Shown here: positions 25,911-34,637 of the stretch, piece after piece
Position numbering within the stretch: position 1 is the stretch's first letter
How the letters are laid out: each line of letters starts with the position of its first letter
Assembly (NCBI GenBank): GCA_019752375.1
Contig: JAIEMG010000019.1
Span: 1-34,637, forward strand
Source of the DNA: Gemmataceae bacterium
Lineage (GTDB): Bacteria; Planctomycetota; Planctomycetia; Gemmatales; Gemmataceae
Direction of reading: 5' to 3'
DNA: 34,637 nucleotides
Notes under the pieces: model-generated
Told to the model about the DNA's origin: nothing
Databases searched by the model: none
The model's input: the letters and a program-made list of their open reading frames with translations, nothing else
Position numbers and translations under genes: made by a program

Positions 25911-25987
25911 ACGCGGTGCGTCGGATGGGCTTCCGAGCCCGTCCGGATGGACCCCTCAGACGTTCGTCCAACCTGGGGAGAGAACCG

Positions 25988-26863
25988 ATGCCCGGACCGA
26001 TCGATGACACGCTCAAGCACTTGATAGAGTGGTCGCCGCAAGACTGGGTGGTGCGCGGAGGCTGGTCGGCAGCGCCGGCCACCCTGATCGACGCCGACAT
26101 CGCCACCATCACCGGGGCGACCGACAAGGTGATCCATGTGGCCGGGCCGCCCGACTGGCTGCTGGCGGTGGACTTTCAGGCCGGCCACGACACGGTCGCG
26201 AAGCTTCCTCACTTGCTGTTGTATAATAGCGCCTTGTTCAAGCGCCACGGCCTGCGCGTGCGTAGCCTGCTCGTGGTTCTGCATCGCGGAGCCGACTCGC
26301 CCCAGCTGAACGGCTTCTACGAGCGCGGCTTCCCGGGCGAACCATTCGATGTGGCCCTGCGCTACCAAACCGTGCGCGTCCGGGAAGTGCCGCCCGAGCA
26401 ATGGCTGGCGGGCGGGTTGGGAACATTGCCGTTGACGCCACTGGGCGACGTGTCGGAAACGGCGTTGCCTGGAATCATCGCCCAGATGAAACAACGGATC
26501 GACCGCGAGGCGCCGCCAAGCCAGAGAGCGGACTTGTGGCTGGCGACCTACATCCTGATGGGCATGTGCTATCCGGACGCACTGATCGAAACCGTGTTGC
26601 AAGGAGTGGTTGCCATGGAAGAATCCGTGACGTACCAGAAGATCCTCCGCAAGGGCGAAGCCAGGGGAATTGTCGAGGGCGTAGCCAAAGGCGAAGCCAA
26701 CGAGGCCCGGAAAATGCTGCTGCTCCTGGGTCGCGCCCGCTTCGGTGAGCCAACCCCGGAGGCGGTGGCCGCTTTGGACGCTCTGACCGATGTCCGCCAA
26801 CTGGAGGAGCTAGGAGTGCGGTTGCTTCAAGCGACGAGTTGGCAGGAATTGCTTGGAGTGTAG
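25988..26863 (+). CDS. Rpn/DUF4351-like PD-(D/E)XK nuclease-fold protein
   Basis: A 291-residue protein resembling the multi-copy Rpn-type recombination-promoting nuclease/putative transposase proteins of planctomycetes and cyanobacteria. The nuclease-like core is D46 in TGATDKVIHV followed by D62-F-Q64 in LLAVDFQAGHD, then the helix LLLYNSALFKRHGL. Mid-region landmarks are GGLGTLPLTPLGDV and ELPGII-like ALPGIIAQMKQRID. A charged helix with GEARGIVEGVAKGEANEA (about 222-240) leads into the small C-terminal domain ending ATSWQELLGV. GGGGAG lies 7 nt before ATG 25988. No terminal repeats flank it, so mobility is not evident. The catalytic Lys of true PD-(D/E)XK is replaced by Gln, common in this family. 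Confidence 0.8.
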   Translation: MPGPIDDTLKHLIEWSPQDWVVRGGWSAAPATLIDADIATITGATDKVIHVAGPPDWLLAVDFQAGHDTVAKLPHLLLYNSALFKRHGLRVRSLLVVLHRGADSPQLNGFYERGFPGEPFDVALRYQTVRVREVPPEQWLAGGLGTLPLTPLGDVSETALPGIIAQMKQRIDREAPPSQRADLWLATYILMGMCYPDALIETVLQGVVAMEESVTYQKILRKGEARGIVEGVAKGEANEARKMLLLLGRARFGEPTPEAVAALDALTDVRQLEELGVRLLQATSWQELLGV

Positions 26864-26937
26864 GGGCGAGGCCGTCGCGGGAGCCGTCCTCGCATTCCGA
26901 ACGGGCTGATTTCTGCTGCGAAGAGGAGCCAAGCCCC

Positions 26938-27771
26938 GTGAGCGAACACTCCGCCATCGAATGGACCGACGCGACGTGGAACCCCGTGCGCGGCTGCACG
27001 AAGATCACGCCGGGCTGCGACCACTGCTACGCCGAGACGTTCGCCGAGCGCTTTCGCGGCGTGCCGGGGCATCCGTATGAGCAGGGCTTCGACCTCCGCC
27101 TGGTGCCCGCCAAGCTGGCCGAGCCGTTGCGCTGGAAGACGCCCAAGATGATCTTTGTCAACTCGATGAGCGACCTGTTTCACAAGGACGTTCCCGACGA
27201 ATATATCGAAGCGGTGTGCCGGACGATGGAGCGGGCGAACTGGCACACCTACCAGGTGCTGACCAAGCGGTCGTCGCGGTTGCGGAACATGCTGCAGACG
27301 CGACTGCGGTTCGCCGCGGGCCTTCCGCACATCTGGTGGGGCGTCAGCGTCGAGGACCGAGCCCACGGCCTGCCGCGTGTTGAGCACCTGCGCCAGGCCC
27401 CGGCGGCGGTGCGGTTCCTTTCGGTCGAGCCCTTGCTCGAAGACCTGGGCGAAGTCAATTGGGAAGGCATCCACTGGGTGATCGTCGGCGGCGAGAGCGG
27501 ACCGGGTGCGCGGCCGATGCAGAAGGAATGGGTGCGGTCGCTGCGCGACCAGTGCGAGCGGGCTGGCGTTGCTTACTTTTTCAAGCAGTGGGGCGGCGTC
27601 CGCAAGAGCAAGGCGGGACGCGAACTGGATGGGAAGACCTACGACGGCGTACCAAGCCGTGTGGAATTGCCGGTGCTCGACAGCCCTCACCGTCTGGCCG
27701 CGATCGCCGAGATCGAGGCACTCTTTTCCGCCAGTCGTGCGAACGAACTAGGGCTCGTTACGGGGCAGTGA
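26938..27771 (+). CDS. DUF5131 / phage Gp37-Gp68 family protein, radical-SAM-like
   Basis: A 277-residue member of the family first noted as mycobacteriophage Gp37/Gp68. The signature SAIEWTDATWNPVRGCTK is at the N-terminus, and the cysteines C20, C27 and C30 (CX6CX2C) probably hold a 4Fe-4S cluster. Further family blocks are KMIFVNSMSDLFHKDVPD, THQVLTKR-like TYQVLTKRSSRL, WWGVSVEDRA, RFLSVEPLLEDLG, IVGGESGPGARPM, and FFKQWGG. Start is GTG 26938 with GAGGAG about 10 nt upstream. Homologues are often found beside a three-Cys-motif partner gene (TcmP); none is visible here. Substrate is unknown; a role linked to phages or mobile DNA is possible but unproven. Confidence 0.9.
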   Translation: MSEHSAIEWTDATWNPVRGCTKITPGCDHCYAETFAERFRGVPGHPYEQGFDLRLVPAKLAEPLRWKTPKMIFVNSMSDLFHKDVPDEYIEAVCRTMERANWHTYQVLTKRSSRLRNMLQTRLRFAAGLPHIWWGVSVEDRAHGLPRVEHLRQAPAAVRFLSVEPLLEDLGEVNWEGIHWVIVGGESGPGARPMQKEWVRSLRDQCERAGVAYFFKQWGGVRKSKAGRELDGKTYDGVPSRVELPVLDSPHRLAAIAEIEALFSASRANELGLVTGQ

Positions 27772-27794
27772 ACGGTATGCCGGGCTATGTGTTT

Positions 27795-27842
27795 GTGGGG
27801 CAAGCTTCCTGGCTTGCCTGGCCGGCTGGAAGCCGGCCCCAC
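27795..27842. repeat. GTGGGGCAAGC element with two tandem hairpins
   Basis: GGCAAGC/GCTTGCC and the perfect GGCCGGCT/AGCCGGCC hairpins lie inside outer GTGGGG (27795-27800) and CCCCAC (27837-27842) ends. It occupies the 77-nt gap between two convergent genes and could end transcription from both sides, though there is no T-run. Confidence 0.6.
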
Positions 27843-27848
27843 GGGCGC

Positions 27849-31085
<3,237 letters not shown>

Positions 31086-31431
31086 GAAGGACTCTTCGTC
31101 GGTTGCGAACGCTCCGAATCACCCCGCCACCACCAACGCGTGGGCGGGATGAGTGCGGAACCTGGCGTGGCGGCATGGAACCGGCGCAGCAGGGGATCGC
31201 GATCGTGGGTTCCGGCTGGTTTCACCGTTACCCACCGTCTGGTGACGGTGGTGGAAGTCGAAAACGAGGTGCTGGGAGCGAAACGAGTATGACAAATCGC
31301 GGGGCGAGGATGCAAGCGGCGTAGGTTGGATTTCGACGATCGCGATGCGGACCGTTTTGCTCGCCGATTTTCGCTTCAGCTTTTGATAAAATAAACGAAG
31401 CTGACACGAATCCCTTCCGCGAGGCGCCGCC
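31086..31431. other. intergenic spacer, 346 nt, between divergent dnaE2 and antitoxin genes
   Basis: No gene is seen. Hairpins include CCACCGTC-TGGT-GACGGTGG (31232-31251) and a CCCGCC/GGCGGG pair near 31125-31148, giving it the look of another repeat element. An AT-rich stretch (TTTTGATAAAATAAAC, about 31380-31395) before the first antitoxin gene may be its promoter -10 region. Confidence 0.4.
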
Positions 31432-31650
31432 ATGGGACTGGAGATCGAAACCGTGTACGAAAACGGCATGCTGAAGCCGAGCCAGCCATTGCCACTGGAG
31501 AACGGCCAGCGAGTCAGACTTCATGTCCAGAAGTTAGGCAGCGCTGTCGAGCGCTTCTACGGATCGCTGCGCTGGACCGGCGACCCCGAAGAATTCGACC
31601 GCTGGCTCAATGACCCCGATGAAGGAATTTACGGTTGCCATAAAGTTTGA
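31432..31650 (+). CDS. AF2212-like (DUF104) antitoxin, first copy
   Basis: A 72-residue protein. The N-terminal beta-rich motif IETVYENGMLKPSQPLPLEN followed by GQRVRLHVQ is the AF2212/DUF104 fold of VapB-type antitoxins. The C-terminal helix (VERFYGSLRWTGDPEEFDRW) would contact a toxin. GAGG lies 8 nt before ATG 31432. No toxin gene follows directly; instead a second copy of the same family begins 41 nt later. It may be a duplicated antitoxin that lost its toxin or shares the single PIN protein downstream. Confidence 0.8.
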   Translation: MGLEIETVYENGMLKPSQPLPLENGQRVRLHVQKLGSAVERFYGSLRWTGDPEEFDRWLNDPDEGIYGCHKV

Positions 31651-31690
31651 CAACATCGCGGCCGCTGCCTACCAATTGCGGAGTATCATC

Positions 31691-31903
31691 ATGGGCCTGG
31701 ACATCGAAGCTATATACGAAAACGGCACCTTAAAACTGCCCCGACCTTTGCCGCTGGCCGAAGGAGCGACCATCCGCATCACGATTCATCCTCCCGGCCG
31801 AGTGGGAGTGGTGATTCACAATCGTTCTCCGTGGACCGGCAGCCGTGAGGAACTCGAACGGCTCGCCTTGGACCCGGAGCTCGGCCTTGAGGGGACGTCA
31901 TGA
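31691..31903 (+). CDS. AF2212-like (DUF104) antitoxin, second copy
   Basis: A 70-residue paralogue of the preceding gene: IEAIYENGTLKLPRPLPLAE then GATIRITIHPP, and a C-terminal PWTGSREELERLALDPELGL. GGAG lies 8 nt before ATG 31691; the frame extends upstream to 31610 but without family character. Its stop overlaps the start of the PIN gene (ATGA), the usual antitoxin-toxin coupling that keeps both products in balance. It should bind and neutralise the PIN toxin and may repress the operon. Confidence 0.85.
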   Translation: MGLDIEAIYENGTLKLPRPLPLAEGATIRITIHPPGRVGVVIHNRSPWTGSREELERLALDPELGLEGTS

Positions 31904-32400
31904 CCTTTGCCGACATTCCTGCCGGCCAAGTCGTCTTCATCGACGCCAACATCTTCATCTACTATTTCCGCCCCGATCCTGTCCTGGGTTCGGCTTGCGC
32001 GCAACTCTTGCAACGGATCGAGAACGGGGAGATCGATGGAATCACCTCTTCCCACATTCTGTCCGAAACCGTTCATCGACTGATGACCAACGAGGCCAGC
32101 CAGCGGTTCGCCTGGCCGATGACCGGCATTATTCGCCGCATGAGAAACCACCCGTCTCAATTGCAACAATTATCCCGGCACCGGCAAGCCATTGACGAGC
32201 TTGCTCTGGTTGGGGTTCGCGTGCTGGACGTGACCCGCGCACAGGTTTCATTAGCGGCCGACCATAGTTGCCAGCACGGGTTGCTTTCCAGTGATGCACT
32301 GTTAGTGGCTGTCATGCATGCTCACGGTCTGACCGACCTGGCCAGTCATGACGCCGATTTCGACCGCGTGCCGGGAATCACGCGCCATGCCCCGGTCTGA
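31900..32400 (+). CDS. PIN-domain ribonuclease toxin (VapC-like)
   Basis: A 166-residue PIN-fold metal-dependent RNase, the predicted toxin partner of the preceding antitoxin. Acidic residues of the active site are in place: Asp15 (VVFIDANIFIYYF), Glu56 (SHILSETVHR), Asp132 (LLSSDALLVAVM), and Asp151/Asp153 (LASHDADFDRV). The start overlaps the antitoxin stop by 4 nt, with GAGGGG 6 nt upstream. At 166 residues it is a little longer than minimal VapC (about 130), with an extra helical segment at 60-100. Target RNA cannot be predicted. Confidence 0.9.
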   Translation: MTFADIPAGQVVFIDANIFIYYFRPDPVLGSACAQLLQRIENGEIDGITSSHILSETVHRLMTNEASQRFAWPMTGIIRRMRNHPSQLQQLSRHRQAIDELALVGVRVLDVTRAQVSLAADHSCQHGLLSSDALLVAVMHAHGLTDLASHDADFDRVPGITRHAPV

Positions 32401-32438
32401 CTCGCGCGAACAGCGATCCACAAACCTGTGAGTGGGAG

Positions 32439-33416
32439 ATGGCAAAGGCACGATCCCTGGAAGCGAAATTGGCCCGGCTCCGCGCCATCCGCAACGAGCC
32501 GCTGTCGCCGCCGTTGCTCGAGGAGTTGCGTAGCGCCCTGCGCGATGCATCGAATATCGCCGTCGCGGAGGCCGCCGAGATTGCGGGCGAGGCTCATGGG
32601 GCCGACCTGCTTCCTGTTCTGGTCGAAGCCTTCGAACGCTTCCTCGATGAACCGGAAAAAAAGGACAAGATGTGCCGTGCCAAGATTGCCATTGCCGAAG
32701 CCCTCAACAAGCTGGAATTCACCGGCGAAGACTTCTACCTACGCGGCGTCCGCTATGTGCAGATGGAACCGGCCTGGGGCGGGGCACGCGACACGGCCGT
32801 GCCGGTTCGAGTGGCCTCTGCCTTTGGCCTGGTGCGCAGCCGCTATCGGTACGTCCTGCCCTTGCTGATCGACATGCTTGCCGATGAGGACAAGGCCGCG
32901 CGGGTCGGTGCCGTGCAAGCGCTCACCTCGACAGGGACGGAAGCCGCCGGCCTCCTGCTTCGCCTGAAGGCTCGCGTGGGCGACAAGGAACCAGAGGTCA
33001 CCGCCGAATGCTTGGGCGGCGTCCTGGAATTGATGCCGGGGGACGGGATGTCGTTCGTCGCCGAGTTCCTCACCGAATCGGAAGTGGCCATCCAGGAAGG
33101 CGCCCTCCTCGCCCTCGGCAGCTCGCGACAGCCCGCTGCATTCGACATCCTGAAGACCTTCGCGGAAGAACATTCGGGCGAGTTGCAGGAAGTCGCCCAT
33201 ACGGCGATCGCGCTCCTTCGGCTCCCGGCTGCCATGGATTACCTGCTGACTCTTGTCTCCGACGAGCCCCCACCCGCTGCCGCGACGGCATTGGCCGCCC
33301 TGGCTGTGCATCGCTACGACGCGCGCATCCGCGAACGGACCGCGGCTGCGGTGGCCAAGAACGGCGACGCTAAGTTGCGCGCGGCGTTTGAGAAGCGATT
33401 CCGGGCGGACGCATGA
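32439..33416 (+). CDS. HEAT-repeat protein, soluble
   Basis: A 325-residue alpha-solenoid protein without signal peptide or TM segment. HEAT/PBS-lyase-like repeats are visible as VRVASAFGLVRSRYRYVLPL, MLADEDKAARVGAVQALTST, LKARVGDKEPEVTAECLGGV, FLTESEVAIQEGALLALGSS, and a C-terminal TALAALAVHRYDARIRERTA. An N-terminal coiled or helical stretch (SLEAKLARLRAIRNEPLSPP) precedes them. No catalytic motif. GGGAG touches ATG 32439 directly, an unusually tight spacing, yet no better in-frame start is present. It starts 39 nt after the PIN toxin gene, in the same direction; a functional link is not evident. Confidence 0.8.
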   Translation: MAKARSLEAKLARLRAIRNEPLSPPLLEELRSALRDASNIAVAEAAEIAGEAHGADLLPVLVEAFERFLDEPEKKDKMCRAKIAIAEALNKLEFTGEDFYLRGVRYVQMEPAWGGARDTAVPVRVASAFGLVRSRYRYVLPLLIDMLADEDKAARVGAVQALTSTGTEAAGLLLRLKARVGDKEPEVTAECLGGVLELMPGDGMSFVAEFLTESEVAIQEGALLALGSSRQPAAFDILKTFAEEHSGELQEVAHTAIALLRLPAAMDYLLTLVSDEPPPAAATALAALAVHRYDARIRERTAAAVAKNGDAKLRAAFEKRFRADA

Positions 33417-33437
33417 CTTTAGACACGGAAGAAGGCT

Positions 33438-34214
33438 TCACGGCTTGCGCCGGCCAGCGCGACGCAATTGCTCGTCCACCCAGGCGGCTTCGACCGGCGT
33501 CAACGGTCCGGGCGGTAGCTGAGCGTAGTCGACCAGCTCGTCGTAACCGATGATGTCGTACACGACGCGAAGGGCCTGTTGCAGGTCCAGCGGCACAGGT
33601 GCATCGCCTGCCAGCAGGGGAATTGGGACGACGGGCAATACCTGCTCCAGCGCAATCGGCCACACTTCCACCTGCTGGCGACACTCGGCTCGGCTCACGA
33701 AGACGAAGTACGGCACGACCGGCAACGGTTGCGTGGTGGCGAAGCGAACCCCGACGCGCAACAGGTCGATCTCCACCAGATGCGCGGTGCCGGAGATGAT
33801 CTGGAAGCGCTTGCCCGCATACTCCTCGCGTCCGGGGCCCCGCTTATTCGTGGGCGACAGGACTTCGATGCACGTCACCAGCCGGCGCTGCGCCACATCG
33901 CGGATCTCGACACTGACGTGGGGGATTGGCTCCGGCAAACTTGCGGTCAGGATCAGCGGCGCCGAGGCAACCGCAGCCGTGGCCGATGCATCGGGAGCCT
34001 GGGAGGAATGGATGCCGACATCCGGAAAGCGCTGAGCCGTCCCGCCGTTCTCTTCCGTGGGAGCAAGGATTACACGCCGCGTGCTGAGAGCCACGTATTT
34101 CGGCCGTAGCTTTGGCGAAAGCTGACGCGCGATCTCCGCACACAGATCGGTGTGGACCGTTGTCCACAGGTCACCCTCCAGGTACGGGTCCATGCCGGGA
34201 AAGGGGTTAGACAT
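33438..34214 (-). CDS. DUF4058 family protein
   Basis: A 258-residue protein of a family frequent in cyanobacteria and planctomycetes, function unknown. Typical blocks: MSNPFPGMDPYLEGDLWTTV at the start, RPKYVALSTRRV, FPDVGI, VSVEIRDVAQRRLVTCIEVL, SPTNKRGPGREEY, HLVEIDLLRVG, PYFVFVSRA, and VPLDLQQALRVVYD. The V-x-x-I-E-V-LSPTNK and E-I-D pattern recalls restriction-endonuclease-like folds, but no activity is known to me. ATG 34214 is chosen over 34280 because GAGGAA lies 6 nt upstream and the PFPGMDPYLE start is canonical. It converges with the HEAT-repeat gene (21 nt apart). Confidence 0.88.
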   Translation of the reverse strand: MSNPFPGMDPYLEGDLWTTVHTDLCAEIARQLSPKLRPKYVALSTRRVILAPTEENGGTAQRFPDVGIHSSQAPDASATAAVASAPLILTASLPEPIPHVSVEIRDVAQRRLVTCIEVLSPTNKRGPGREEYAGKRFQIISGTAHLVEIDLLRVGVRFATTQPLPVVPYFVFVSRAECRQQVEVWPIALEQVLPVVPIPLLAGDAPVPLDLQQALRVVYDIIGYDELVDYAQLPPGPLTPVEAAWVDEQLRRAGRRKP

Positions 34215-34336
34215 TGAGGTTCCTCGTGATCTCACATGCGTGCCGCCGTGACGACCGCCAACGCTTCCTCCTTGCCTCACTTCTCATTTATAGCGTTGAT
34301 ACTACAGCGCTGCATTTCAGAGAAGGATCCGCGCAA

Positions 34337-34422
34337 CGTCTGTAGCCGCAGGCTTTAGCCTGCGGACCAAATTACGGCACCTGCGATGCCACTCCGCAGG
34401 CTAAAGCCTGCGGCTACAGACG
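34337..34422. repeat. perfect 30-bp inverted repeat (GTAGCCGCA family)
   Basis: Arms 34337-34366 and 34393-34422 are exact reverse complements with a 26-nt loop. The core GTAGCCGCAGGCTTTAGCC also occurs, degenerate, at 12663-12704. Each arm contains its own small hairpin (CCGCAGGCT/AGCCTGCGG). Non-coding, upstream of the DUF4058 gene. No gene is visible in 34215-34637. Confidence 0.9.
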
Positions 34423-34575
34423 GTTCCGGTGAATCGTAATTTCAACCCAGTGCTGATTCCAGATCCGGTCAGCGACGCTGTGTTGAGAAAGACATGCTCC
34501 AAGTGTTCTCGCCCGGTCGAATCGCCCGACGGCCGAAAACAAATGCCTCAGCCCTGAATGCCATTTACTTAAGGC

Positions 34576-34637
34576 GAGCGGGGCGTGTAAACGCCCCGGT
34601 TGAGAGACCAAAACCGGGGCGTTTACACGCCCCGCTC
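34576..34637. repeat. perfect 26-bp inverted repeat at the window edge
   Basis: Arms 34576-34601 and 34612-34637 are exact reverse complements with a 10-nt loop. Each arm contains GGGGCG/CGCCCC as an internal hairpin. The arm reaches the last base of the window, so the repeat may extend further. Sequence differs from the other palindromes here. Confidence 0.88.

Noticed and set aside
25988..26863. An insertion sequence or active transposon
   Set aside because: The Rpn-like protein has no flanking terminal inverted repeats or target duplications that I can see.

Overview
The window comes from a high-GC bacterial chromosome, most probably a planctomycete of the Gemmata type (family Gemmataceae). 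This rests on the gene families seen: a serine/threonine kinase with a long WD40 tail, a DUF4058 protein, an Rpn-like PD-(D/E)XK protein ending in ATSWQELL, a squalene-cyclase-like repeat protein, HEAT-repeat proteins and small AF2212-type antitoxins. It also rests on the unusual number of long, near-perfect inverted repeats between the genes. No rRNA, tRNA or CRISPR array was recognised.

Positions 1-17,400, nearly all minus strand: a lid-less Hsp70-family protein; ribosomal protein L3 (rplC) standing alone, away from an S10-type operon; a 5'-truncated prenyltransferase/squalene-oxidase-repeat gene whose front is replaced by the 3' end of a group II intron lying antisense; a complete tripartite efflux operon (TolC-like, RND pump, HlyD-like lipoprotein); a relic of the chromate transporter chrA; zwf (glucose-6-phosphate dehydrogenase); a secreted S46 dipeptidyl-peptidase; and an OPT-family transporter. 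The last two plausibly form a peptide-scavenging pair.

Positions 17,400-24,700: purM, a membrane-anchored Ser/Thr kinase with about 14 WD repeats, a secreted protein of unknown function, and a divergent membrane-anchored HEAT-repeat protein. The divergent spacer holds a long purine/pyrimidine-asymmetric inverted repeat.

Positions 24,700-34,637: csrA with a long leader and a strong terminator, a CoA-binding protein starting directly at that terminator, an Rpn-like PD-(D/E)XK protein, a DUF5131 (phage Gp37/Gp68-type) Fe-S protein, and the error-prone polymerase dnaE2/imuC, which carries an in-frame 121-bp palindromic element inside its coding sequence. Then come two tandem AF2212-like antitoxins and a PIN toxin, a soluble HEAT-repeat protein, a DUF4058 protein, and two more perfect inverted repeats at the window end.

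The most notable points are the palindrome carried inside dnaE2, the hidden group II intron tail that beheads the prenyltransferase, and the general richness in several distinct palindromic repeat families. I did not find a convincing new multi-gene defence or biosynthetic system; the toxin-antitoxin array and the DUF5131 gene are the closest candidates.
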